This document shows positions 7,349 to 14,031 of a stretch of DNA of 17,793 nucleotides, one piece after another. The notes beneath the pieces are model-generated. The model did not search any database, was not told the DNA's origin, and saw only the letters and a program-made list of their open reading frames with translations. Numbering within the stretch: position 1 is the first letter of the stretch; every line of letters starts with the position of its first letter. A program made the translations under genes and the position numbers. The DNA comes from VFJZ01 sp038321545 (GTDB taxonomy: Bacteria > Actinomycetota > Thermoleophilia > Gaiellales > F1-60-MAGs149), in NCBI GenBank assembly GCA_038321545.1, contig JBBQFB010000068.1, positions 1 to 17,793 on the forward strand. Reading direction: 5' to 3'.

Positions 7349-8391
7349 ATCCGCTCGAGGGCCTCGAACGTGGCCGGGACGCGCAACACCCCGGCGCTGC
7401 GGGCGATCGCGGTGTCGGGATCCTTCAGGCCGTGGCCGGTCAGCACGCAGACCACCCGCGCACCCTCCTCCACCGTTCCGGCCGCACGGGCGCGGGCCAG
7501 GCCCGCGACGCTGGTGGCGCTGGACGGCTCGCAGAACACGCCTTCCAGCTTCGCGATGCGGCCCCACCAGTCGAGGATCTCCTCGTCCGGGGCCGCCACG
7601 AAGCCGCCCTCCGACTCACGTGCCGCCCGCGTCGCCTCGGTGCGCCGCACGGGCGAGCCGATCCTGATCGCGGTCGCGATGGTGTCGGGCTCGGCGATGT
7701 CGGTGTCCTGGAGCATCGCCGCGGAACCCGCCGCCTGGCACCCGAGCAGCCGCGGCCGGTCGGTCGCATCGCCGGCCAGGACCGCCTCGTTGAAGCCGCG
7801 CCAGTAGGCCGTGATGTTGCCGGCGTTGCCGACCGGCAGGGACAGCCAGTCCGGCACCCCGATCTCGTCGACGATCTCGAACGCCGCCGTCTTCTGCCCT
7901 TCCAGGCGGTAGTCGTTCAGGTTGTTGACGAGCGTGATCGGATGGCGGTCGCACAGCTCGCGCACCAGCCGCAACCCGTCGTCGAACGAGCCGTCGATGA
8001 CGCACACCGTGGCCCCGACGGCCTGCGCCTGGGCCAGCTTGCCGAGCGCCGTCTGGCCGCTCGGGACGACCACCAGGCACGGGATGCCTGCACGGGCGGC
8101 GTAGGCGGCGGCGGAGGCCGACGTGTTGCCCGTCGAGGCGCACACGACCTTCTGGGCGCCGTCCTCGGCGGCCTTCGACAGCGCCATCGTCATGCCGCGG
8201 TCCTTGAACGAGCCGGTCGGGTTCGCGCCCTCCAGCTTCAGGTACAGCTCGACGCCCAGCAGCCCGCCCAGCCGATCGGCCTTGAGCAGCGGCGTGGAGC
8301 CCTCGCCGAGCGAGATCACCGGCGTCGCGTCCGACACCGGAAGCCGGTCTCGGTAGCGTTCGATCAGACCGGTCGGAGCGATGCGATGCAT
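7336..8391 (-). CDS. thrC: Threonine synthase
   Basis: A 351-residue PLP enzyme that converts O-phosphohomoserine to threonine, the last step of threonine synthesis. The PLP lysine is Lys63 in NPTGSFKDRGMTMA. Other fold-II features are TPLLKADRL near the N-terminus, VCASTGNTSASAAAYAARAGI, the phosphate-binding loop SLPVGNAGNITAYWRG, and EPSSATSVAGLA near the C-terminus. Length matches the short actinobacterial threonine synthase class. It is divergent from hom across 41 bp and has a TACCGT -10 box 10 nt before the ATG. Homoserine kinase (thrB), the enzyme between hom and thrC in the pathway, is not in the window. Confidence 0.96.
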   Translation of the reverse strand: MHRIAPTGLIERYRDRLPVSDATPVISLGEGSTPLLKADRLGGLLGVELYLKLEGANPTGSFKDRGMTMALSKAAEDGAQKVVCASTGNTSASAAAYAARAGIPCLVVVPSGQTALGKLAQAQAVGATVCVIDGSFDDGLRLVRELCDRHPITLVNNLNDYRLEGQKTAAFEIVDEIGVPDWLSLPVGNAGNITAYWRGFNEAVLAGDATDRPRLLGCQAAGSAAMLQDTDIAEPDTIATAIRIGSPVRRTEATRAARESEGGFVAAPDEEILDWWGRIAKLEGVFCEPSSATSVAGLARARAAGTVEEGARVVCVLTGHGLKDPDTAIARSAGVLRVPATFEALERIALS

Positions 8392-8432
8392 GACGCCGCT
8401 AACGGTACCGAACGGTTACGCTCCGGTGCCGC
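8392..8432. promoter_or_regulatory. Shared divergent promoter region of thrC and hom
   Basis: In only 41 bp, two -10-like boxes face outward: TACCGT on the minus strand (8402-8407) and TACGCT on the plus strand (8417-8422). Each lies exactly 10 nt before its ATG. Between them lies the quasi-palindrome TAACGGTACCGAACGGTTA (8400-8418), containing CGGTACCG and a repeated ACGGT. No Shine-Dalgarno is seen for either gene, so 5' UTRs must be very short. The -35 elements of each promoter would fall inside the other promoter or gene, so initiation in the two directions should compete. Confidence 0.5.
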
Positions 8433-9710
8433 ATGACCGAGCACACCGCAATCGGACTTCTTGGATACGGCACCGTCGGTTCGGCCGTCGACCGTATGCT
8501 GCGTGACCGCGGCGAGGAGATCGCGCGCGTCGCCGGCGGCCCTGTCGAGGTGCGCCGCGCGCTCGTGCGCGACACCAGCCGCACCCGCGCCGCCGCGGCC
8601 CCCAACGGTCTGCTGACGACTGACTTCGCCGCCCTTCGCGACGACCCCGACATCCGCGTGGTGGCCGAGGTGATGGGCGGCATCGATCCGACCCGGCAGT
8701 ACCTGCTCGAGCTGTTTCAGGCCGGCAAGTCGGTCGTGTCGGCCAACAAGCAGCTGCTCGCGCGGCACGGCGAGGAGCTGTTCGCGGCCGCCGAGCGCCA
8801 CGGCGTGCAGCTGCGGTTCGAGGCCTCCGTCTGCGCCGCCATCCCGGTGGTCAAGGTGCTGCGAGAGTCGATGATCGCGAACGACGTGTCGGCCGTGCTC
8901 GGCATCGTCAACGGCACCACCAACTTCATTCTCACGGCGATGGCGGGCGGCCAGGACTACGCCGCCGCGCTGGCCCGCGCGCAGGAGCTCGGCTACGCCG
9001 AGGCCGACCCGACCGAGGACGTGAACGGCGCCGACGCGGCCGCCAAGATCGCGATCCTCGCGTCGATCGCCTTCCACACCCGCGTGACCATCGAGGACGT
9101 GCCGTTCGAGGGCATCGAGCAGCTCGAGGCGATCGACTCGGCCGTCGCGAAGGAGCTCGGCTACCGCATCAAGCTGATCGCCTCCGCCGAGCGGCTGGAG
9201 GGCGGCGTCGCAGCGCGCGTGCACCCCACGCTCGTCCCGAACGGCCATCCGCTGTCGACCATCGAGGGTTCGTTCAACGCGGTCATGCTGCGTGGCTCGG
9301 CGATCCGCGAGATCACGCTCGCCGGCCCGGGCGCGGGCGGCGACGAGACGGCGTCGGCCGTGATCGGCGACGTGATGACCGTCCTCGGCACGTCCGGCAC
9401 CGGCTTCTTCACCCACGACGGCTACTTCCGGCAGGTGCCGATCGTGCCCGAGGCCGACGTCCCGAGCGCCTTCTACCTGCGGCTCGACGTGCTCGACGCA
9501 CCCGGCGTGCTGGCGCAGATCTCGCGCGTGCTGGCCGACCAGCAGGTGTCGATCGAGTCCGTCATCCAGCGCGCCTTCGACGGCCGCGCGCAGCTGGTCG
9601 TGACGACGCATCCGGCCCCCGAGGGCCGCTTCTTCTCGGCCGTGCACGGCATCCAGGCGCTCGGCGTCGTGGCCGGCGATCCGCACGTCCTGCGCGTCCT
9701 CCCCCGCTGA
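8433..9710 (+). CDS. hom: Homoserine dehydrogenase with ACT domain
   Basis: A 425-residue NAD(P)-dependent enzyme that reduces aspartate semialdehyde to homoserine, the branch-point step to threonine and methionine. It has the Rossmann motif GLLGYGTVG (8-16), the catalytic region NGTTNFIL, and the DVNGADAAAKIAI segment with Asp201 and Lys205 as the conserved active-site pair. The C-terminal ~75 residues (AFYLRLDVLDAPGVLAQISR onward) form an ACT domain, the usual site for threonine feedback inhibition. Length is typical for the ACT-containing Gram-positive form. It pairs with divergent thrC and precedes the DUF3303 gene by 13 bp. Confidence 0.96.
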   Translation: MTEHTAIGLLGYGTVGSAVDRMLRDRGEEIARVAGGPVEVRRALVRDTSRTRAAAAPNGLLTTDFAALRDDPDIRVVAEVMGGIDPTRQYLLELFQAGKSVVSANKQLLARHGEELFAAAERHGVQLRFEASVCAAIPVVKVLRESMIANDVSAVLGIVNGTTNFILTAMAGGQDYAAALARAQELGYAEADPTEDVNGADAAAKIAILASIAFHTRVTIEDVPFEGIEQLEAIDSAVAKELGYRIKLIASAERLEGGVAARVHPTLVPNGHPLSTIEGSFNAVMLRGSAIREITLAGPGAGGDETASAVIGDVMTVLGTSGTGFFTHDGYFRQVPIVPEADVPSAFYLRLDVLDAPGVLAQISRVLADQQVSIESVIQRAFDGRAQLVVTTHPAPEGRFFSAVHGIQALGVVAGDPHVLRVLPR

Positions 9711-9723
9711 CCAGGAGCCCGCC

Positions 9724-9996
9724 GTGCTGTTCATGATCATCGAGCACTTCCGCGACGGCGACGCGCTCTCCGTGTACCGCCGGTTCCGCGACGAGGGCCG
9801 CGGTGCGCCCGACGGGCTCACCTACGTCGACTCGTGGGTGGATGCCGGGCTCGAGCGCTGCTTCCAGTTGATGGAGACCGACGACGTCGGCCTGCTGCAG
9901 CAGTGGGTCGCGTTCTGGTCCGACCTGGTGGAGTTCGAGATCGTGCCCGTTGCGACGTCGAAGGACGCCTACGCCGCCATGGGGCCCAAGCTCTAG
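9724..9996 (+). CDS. DUF3303 domain small protein
   Basis: A 90-residue protein resembling the DUF3303 family: MLFMIIEHFRDGDALSVYRR, GAPDGLTYVDSW, LERCFQLMETDD, and LLQQWVAFWSDLVEFEIVPV. The pattern suggests a ferredoxin-like alpha/beta barrel of the dimeric type. No enzymatic role is established. The GTG start is supported by AGGAG 6 nt upstream. It lies 13 bp after hom and is probably co-transcribed. Its TAG overlaps the TAG of the convergent citrate synthase in the sequence CTAG (9993-9996). Confidence 0.88.
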   Translation: MLFMIIEHFRDGDALSVYRRFRDEGRGAPDGLTYVDSWVDAGLERCFQLMETDDVGLLQQWVAFWSDLVEFEIVPVATSKDAYAAMGPKL

Positions 9997-11150
9997 GGGG
10001 CCGGCAGGGGCGCCGGCGGGGGCGGCCCGACGTAGCGGGCGCTGGGCCGGATGATGCGGTCGTCGGCGGCCTGCTCGAGGACGTGCGCGCACCAGCCGAC
10101 GATGCGGGCGGCCGCGAACGTGGGCGTGAACAGCGCGCGCTCCAGGCCGGAAAGCTCCATCACGACGCCCGCGTAGAACTCGACGTTCGTGCGGATGCGC
10201 TGGTCGGGCTTCAGCTCGGCCAGGGTGGCGAGCGTGATCGTCTCGACCTGCTCCGCGAACTCGGCCAGCGGCCCGCCGATCCCGCGCGCAATCTGCCGGA
10301 GCATCACGGAGCGCGGATCGTCGGTCTTGTAGACCGGGTGGCCGAAGCCCATGATTCGCTGCCCGTTGCCGACGGCGTCGCGGATCCAGGCGGCGGCGCG
10401 GTCCGGCGTGCCGATGGCGTCGAGCGTGTCGAGCGCCCTGCTGGGCGCCCCGCCGTGGAGCGGACCGGACAGCGAGCCGAGCGCCGCCACGACCGCCGAA
10501 CCGAGGTCGGCGCCGGTCGACGTCACCACGCGGGCCGTGAACGTGGAGGCGTTGAAGCCGTGCTCGATCGTCGAGATCATGTACGACTCGATCGCCCGCA
10601 CACGGGCCGGGTCGGCTTCCTCGCCGGACAGCATGTAGAGGTAGTTCGCGCAGTGGCCGAGGTCGCCGCGGGGCTCGATCGGCTCCTCGCCACGGCCCAG
10701 CCGGTGCAGGGCCGCGATGATCGTCGGGGTGACCGCCGACACGCGCAGGCCGTCGTGGCGCAGCTCGGCCGTCGTCGCGTCGAGGCTGGGCCGGAAGCCC
10801 TCGGCGAGCGCGAGCACCGACAGCGCACTCCGCAGCGCCGCCAGCGACCCGGGCACCGCGGATCCGGCGATGATCGGCAGCACGCCGCGAACGGCGGCGG
10901 GCAACGTCCGCAGCGCGGCCACCTCGGCGGCGAAGCGTTCGCGCTGCTCCGCGGCCGGCAGGTCGCCGTCGACCAGCAGGTACCAGGCGTCCTCGAAGGT
11001 CAGCCGCTCGGCGATCTCGACGGCGTTGTACTGGCGGTAGTGGTAGAAGCCCTCGAGCCCCCTGACGTCGCCGATGGTCGTGTCGGCGACCTGGACGCCC
11101 TTGAGGCCGCGCGGGACCGGCGGCGGCTCGATGGTGGTGGCTGCTGGCAT
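9993..11150 (-). CDS. Citrate synthase (conventional)
   Basis: A 385-residue citrate synthase-family enzyme condensing acetyl-CoA with oxaloacetate (a methylcitrate synthase activity cannot be excluded). Active-site segments are SGPLHGGAP with His232, MGFGHPVYKTDDPR with His271, and TNVEFYAGVVM, where Glu324 sits in place of the usual catalytic Asp. Glu at this position recurs in my recollection of some actinobacterial paralogues, so it may be a subgroup trait. It starts at ATG with AGGAGA 6 nt upstream and a TTGATT-17 bp-GATACT promoter. The C-terminus is proline-rich (VGPPPPAPLPAP). Divergent from the HTH-citrate synthase. Confidence 0.93.
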   Translation of the reverse strand: MPAATTIEPPPVPRGLKGVQVADTTIGDVRGLEGFYHYRQYNAVEIAERLTFEDAWYLLVDGDLPAAEQRERFAAEVAALRTLPAAVRGVLPIIAGSAVPGSLAALRSALSVLALAEGFRPSLDATTAELRHDGLRVSAVTPTIIAALHRLGRGEEPIEPRGDLGHCANYLYMLSGEEADPARVRAIESYMISTIEHGFNASTFTARVVTSTGADLGSAVVAALGSLSGPLHGGAPSRALDTLDAIGTPDRAAAWIRDAVGNGQRIMGFGHPVYKTDDPRSVMLRQIARGIGGPLAEFAEQVETITLATLAELKPDQRIRTNVEFYAGVVMELSGLERALFTPTFAAARIVGWCAHVLEQAADDRIIRPSARYVGPPPPAPLPAP

Positions 11151-11189
11151 CGTCGCTCTCCTGCTTGCTCCGTGACGGTTTCTGTCTGC

Positions 11190-11218
11190 AGTATCGGCGA
11201 GCGTGAAGCTCGAATCAA
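11190..11218 (-). promoter_or_regulatory. Promoter of the conventional citrate synthase gene
   Basis: On the minus strand TTGATT (11213-11218) and GATACT (11190-11195) are separated by exactly 17 bp, a good sigma70-type pairing. The -35 is the inner part of one arm of the palindrome at 11212-11227. The start site would be near 11183, giving a leader of about 33 nt with a clear Shine-Dalgarno. Confidence 0.6.
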
Positions 11219-11236
11219 CGTTGATTCATTAATCAA
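11212..11236. promoter_or_regulatory. Three-half-site operator between divergent citrate synthases
   Basis: A perfect 16-bp palindrome, GAATCAAC/GTTGATTC (11212-11227), overlaps a second inverted repeat, TTGATT-CATT-AATCAA (11221-11236). The hexamer AATCAA/TTGATT therefore occurs three times in 24 bp. The block is strikingly AT-rich for this genome. It covers the -35 of the minus-strand citrate synthase and the expected -35 zone of the plus-strand HTH-citrate synthase. The encoded HTH protein is the obvious candidate binder (inference). Confidence 0.7.
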
Positions 11237-11239
11237 TGC

Positions 11240-11245
11240 TAATGT
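11240..11245 (+). promoter_or_regulatory. -10 box of the HTH-citrate synthase gene, leaderless arrangement
   Basis: TAATGT ends 7 nt before the ATG, so transcription should begin at or beside the start codon. There is no Shine-Dalgarno. The expected -35 zone (about 11217-11222) lies in the centre of the palindrome. Confidence 0.5.
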
Positions 11246-11252
11246 CTCACGC

Positions 11253-12476
11253 ATGGCCCGAGACTGGTACACGGCGGGCGAGGCAGCCGAGCGACTGGGC
11301 ATCCAGCTGGCCACGCTGTACACGTACGTGAGCCGCGGGCTGGTCGCCAGCCATCCCGTCCCCGCCGCCCACCGCGGCAGCCGCTACCGGGCGGAGGAGA
11401 TCGAGCGTCTCGCCAACCGGCCGCGGGGTCGCGCGGCGCCGTCATCCGCCGGCTTCTCGGTGGTCGTCGACTCGGCACTGACGCTGGTGGATCCAGCCGG
11501 GCGTCTGTCCTACCGCGGCTGGGACGTGCCGGCCGCCAGCCGCGAGGCGAGCTTCGAGCGCGTCTCGGAGTGGCTCTGGACCGGCATCGAGGCCGGCGAG
11601 CCACCGGCCTGGACCGCGGCGCCGGCGAGCCTCGTGTCGATTGCCGCCACGACGGCGCACCTGTCGCCGGGCACCGCACTGGTCGACCGCATGCGCATCG
11701 CCCTTGCGGTCACGGCGGCCATCGACCCGATGCGCCACGACCGCCGTCCCGAGGCGGTCGCGCTCGTCGGCCGCACGCTGATCGCCGCGCTCGTCGACAG
11801 CCAGCCCGACGTCGACGGCGGCGGCGCGCACCGCGAGGGGTCGATCGCCGCCCGGCTGTGGCCGAAGCTCAGCGCCCGCCACCCCGCGCCGACCGAGATC
11901 GCAGCGCTCAACTCCGCCCTGGTGTTGCTCGCCGACCACGACCTGGCGGCCTCGACGCTGGCTGCTCGGGTCGCCGCCAGCACCTGGGCCGATCCCTACC
12001 TCTGCGTCCAGGCCGGGCTCGCGGCACTCGGCGGGCCATTGCACGGCGCTGCCGCCGACGGCACGCGCGCGCTGTTCGACGACGTGCGCGCCGGGCGCAC
12101 GGCGGAAGAGGTCATCGGCGCGTACCTCCGGGAGGGAGGCGGCGTGCCCGGCCTCGGCCACGTCGTCTACGAGGCGGGAGATCCGCGAGCGGCACCCCTC
12201 CTCGCGGCGATCGAGGCGGCTGACCCGCCGAACGATGCCTGGCGGGCCGTCCAGGCCGTGCAAGCGGTGATCGAGGACCGCGCCCTGCCGCCCGTGAACG
12301 TCGACTTCGCGCTGGCCGCGCTCTGCGTCTGCATGGATCTCGGCCCTGGGTCGGGCGAGGCGATCTTCGCTGTCGCCCGGACCGCGGGATTTCTCGCGCA
12401 CACCATCGAGGAGTACCAGCACCGTCTGCGGTTCCGGCCGCGCACGGTCTACGTCGGGCCGCCACCAAGTGCATAG
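11253..12476 (+). CDS. Citrate synthase with N-terminal helix-turn-helix domain
   Basis: A 407-residue fusion. Residues 1-55 are a MerR/excisionase-type HTH: WYTAGEAAERLGIQLATLYT gives two helices, then a wing RGSRYRAEEIERL. Residues ~67-407 are a citrate synthase domain with all three catalytic residues: His264 in GPLHGAA, His303 in GLGHVVYEAGDPR, and Asp351 in NVDFALA. The C-terminal FAVARTAGFLAHTIEEYQHR and FRPRTVYVGPP are typical of the family. It may be both an enzyme and a DNA-binding regulator whose occupancy depends on oxaloacetate, acetyl-CoA or citrate (inference). I start at ATG 11253 because the frame extends far upstream only across the opposite-strand gene and because the -10 box sits 7 nt away. 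It ends convergently with the SemiSWEET gene, overlapping by 28 bp. Confidence 0.93.
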   Translation: MARDWYTAGEAAERLGIQLATLYTYVSRGLVASHPVPAAHRGSRYRAEEIERLANRPRGRAAPSSAGFSVVVDSALTLVDPAGRLSYRGWDVPAASREASFERVSEWLWTGIEAGEPPAWTAAPASLVSIAATTAHLSPGTALVDRMRIALAVTAAIDPMRHDRRPEAVALVGRTLIAALVDSQPDVDGGGAHREGSIAARLWPKLSARHPAPTEIAALNSALVLLADHDLAASTLAARVAASTWADPYLCVQAGLAALGGPLHGAAADGTRALFDDVRAGRTAEEVIGAYLREGGGVPGLGHVVYEAGDPRAAPLLAAIEAADPPNDAWRAVQAVQAVIEDRALPPVNVDFALAALCVCMDLGPGSGEAIFAVARTAGFLAHTIEEYQHRLRFRPRTVYVGPPPSA

Positions 12477-12745
12477 GCCGACGGACGGTGGCGGTACACC
12501 TCGACCAGCCACGCGGTGGTCGCCACCAGGCTGACGGCATTCGTGATGATGAGCGGCTTCAGGTCGATCGCGAAGCCGTACGCGAGCCAGAGGCCAAAAC
12601 CGACCAGCAGCACCATCAGGTGGCCGGTCGAGACGCTGGCCGACGACCGCGCGGCGCGGATGCGCCGGATCTGCAGGATCGGCGCGATGGACATGACGAC
12701 GCCCCACACGGTGGTGGCGACGCCGAGGACGGTGGTGGCTTGCAC
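12449..12745 (-). CDS. SemiSWEET family sugar transporter
   Basis: A 98-residue protein with three predicted TM helices (about 5-22, 40-58, 63-84), matching bacterial SemiSWEETs, which dimerise to pass sugars by facilitated diffusion. Family marks are the PQ-loop-like SIAPILQIRRI (Pro22), the basic-Ser loop RAARSSASVS, GFGLWLAYG with Trp53, and PLIITNAVSLVA with Asn69, the residues that line the sugar pocket in the family. The GTG start is set by GGAGGA 5 nt upstream; a longer in-frame ATG at 12850 would add an Arg/Pro-rich tail unlike the family. It lies 115 bp after the M24 gene on the same strand, with a small ORF and hairpin between. Substrate is unknown. Confidence 0.85.
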   Translation of the reverse strand: MQATTVLGVATTVWGVVMSIAPILQIRRIRAARSSASVSTGHLMVLLVGFGLWLAYGFAIDLKPLIITNAVSLVATTAWLVEVYRHRPSAYALGGGPT

Positions 12746-12768
12746 GAGGTTCCTCCTACGAGCAGGGA

Positions 12769-12788
12769 CGGGGACGGATGCGTCCCCG
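12769..12788 (-). terminator. 8-bp GC-rich hairpin between small ORF and SemiSWEET gene
   Basis: CGGGGACG/CGTCCCCG with a 4-nt loop forms a perfect 8-bp stem. On the minus strand it starts just after the stop of the 22-residue ORF and ends 12 nt before the GGAGGA of the SemiSWEET gene. There is no T-tract, so it may be a weak terminator, attenuator or mRNA-stabilising stem. Confidence 0.4.
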
Positions 12789-12789
12789 G

Positions 12790-12858
12790 TCAGTCGTGGA
12801 GGTCGCCCCGCTCGCGGTTCTGCCCGTACAGGTACGGGGCGTCGGTGCACCTCGCCAT
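12790..12858 (-). CDS. Possible 22-residue small protein
   Basis: An ATG ORF of 22 codons begins 2 nt after the stop of the M24 gene. AAGGA lies 6 nt upstream of its ATG, inside the end of the M24 gene, which would allow coupled translation. All 22 sense codons end in G or C, matching the strong third-position bias of confirmed genes here. The peptide starts MARCTDAPYLYGQNRE and ends with the acidic/His tail GDLHD; it is hydrophilic, with no TM segment or signal. I do not recognise it. It could be a leader peptide for the SemiSWEET gene, a small accessory protein, or chance. Confidence 0.4.
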   Translation of the reverse strand: MARCTDAPYLYGQNRERGDLHD

Positions 12859-12860
12859 CG

Positions 12861-14030
12861 TCAGTCCTTGACGAACAGCGTCCGCTCGATGTTGCAGAAG
12901 CACTCGGCGCCCTGCGGCGTGACGCGGAACGTCTCCGACAGCTCGTAGCCCCAGTCGTCCATCCACATGCCGAGGATCACGTGGAACGTCATGTCGGCCT
13001 GCAGCTCCGACGTGTCGCCGGGACGGAACGAGACGGTGTGCTCGCCCCAGTCGGGCGGGTAGTTGAGACCGACGGAGTAGCCGATCCGCGACTCCTTCTC
13101 GAGGCCGTGCTTCGAGATCACCGCGCGCCAGGCGGCCTCGACCGACTCGGCCGTGACGCCGGGTCGCACCGCGGCGAGCGCAGCCGCCATGCCCTCCGCG
13201 ACCACCTCCGCCGTATCGGCCAGCTTCGGCGGCGGCGTGCCGAGGAACACCGACCGCGCCATCGGCACGTGATAGCGGTGCCGGCAGGCGCCGAGCTCGA
13301 GGATCGTCGCCTCGCCTTCCACGAACGGCGCGTCCGACCAGGTCAGGTGCGGCGTGGACGTGCCGACACCGGTCGGCAGCATCGGCACGAACGACGTGTA
13401 CTCGCCGCCGAACCCGGCCACGCCGCCCACCTGCGCGGCGTAGATGGCAGCGACGGCGTCGCACTGGCGCACGCCCGGCCGCACAGCGTCGATGCCGACC
13501 CGGATCACGTGCTCCATGATCTGCGCCGCCTCGCGCATCACGGCCAGCTCGGCGGGCGATTTGACGACCCGCACCCAGTTGACCAGCTCTGCCGAGTCGA
13601 CCAGTTTCGCAGCGCCCAGCCCGGCCTCCAGCGCGTGGTAGGCGCGGGGCGTGAAGTAGTAGGCGTCGCTCTCGACGCCGACCGTGCCGCGTCCCAGGCC
13701 GCGCTGCTGCAGCGCGCCTGCGACCCAGTCCAGCGGGTGCTTGTCGCGGGCCTGGACGTAGTGGTCCGGGAAGCCCAGGATCGCGTCGTCGTCGAGGTAC
13801 GTCGTAACGCGGGCGCCGTTGGCGTCCATCAGCCGCGTGAACAGCACCGGATCCACGTCGAGACCAACCGCGACGCCCTGCGGCGTGTAGAACGACCAGC
13901 CGTCGTAGCCCGTCAGGTAGGCCATGTTGGCCGGGTCGGACACGATCAGCGTGTCCAACCCCTGGTCGGACATGCGAGCCCGCACGCGGCGCAGGCGATC
14001 GTCGTACTCGGCTCGTTCGAAGGGCGGCAT
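12861..14030 (-). CDS. M24-fold hydrolase, ectoine hydrolase (DoeA/EutD)-like
   Basis: A 389-residue pita-bread-fold protein with a creatinase-type N-terminal domain (~1-140) and an M24 catalytic domain. Segments such as NMAYLTGYDGWSFYTPQGV, FPDHYVQARDKHPLDWV, NYPPDWGEHTVSFRPGD and MTFHVILGMWMDDWGYELSE resemble ectoine hydrolases, which open ectoine to N-acetyl-diaminobutyrate. The usual metal ligands are absent: the first Asp is Glu245 in ILELGACRHRYHVP, the second is Pro256, and the GHG His is missing. A metal-independent, creatinase-like mechanism is therefore expected. The ATG is 1 nt after the M20 stop (TGA-C-ATG), so the two are coupled; a longer in-frame start would run into the M20 gene. 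Ectoine as substrate is inference; another cyclic amide or a dipeptide is possible. Confidence 0.8.
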   Translation of the reverse strand: MPPFERAEYDDRLRRVRARMSDQGLDTLIVSDPANMAYLTGYDGWSFYTPQGVAVGLDVDPVLFTRLMDANGARVTTYLDDDAILGFPDHYVQARDKHPLDWVAGALQQRGLGRGTVGVESDAYYFTPRAYHALEAGLGAAKLVDSAELVNWVRVVKSPAELAVMREAAQIMEHVIRVGIDAVRPGVRQCDAVAAIYAAQVGGVAGFGGEYTSFVPMLPTGVGTSTPHLTWSDAPFVEGEATILELGACRHRYHVPMARSVFLGTPPPKLADTAEVVAEGMAAALAAVRPGVTAESVEAAWRAVISKHGLEKESRIGYSVGLNYPPDWGEHTVSFRPGDTSELQADMTFHVILGMWMDDWGYELSETFRVTPQGAECFCNIERTLFVKD

Positions 14031-14031
14031 G

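Noticed and set aside
9834..11252. Upstream in-frame extension of the HTH-citrate synthase
   Set aside because: It runs antisense through the conventional citrate synthase. The -10 box and HTH start fix the true start at 11253.
12746..12850. N-terminal extension of the SemiSWEET protein to an ATG at 12850
   Set aside because: The GTG at 12745 has a perfect GGAGGA Shine-Dalgarno and yields the standard three-helix length. The extension is Arg/Pro-rich and shadows the small ORF and hairpin in another frame.
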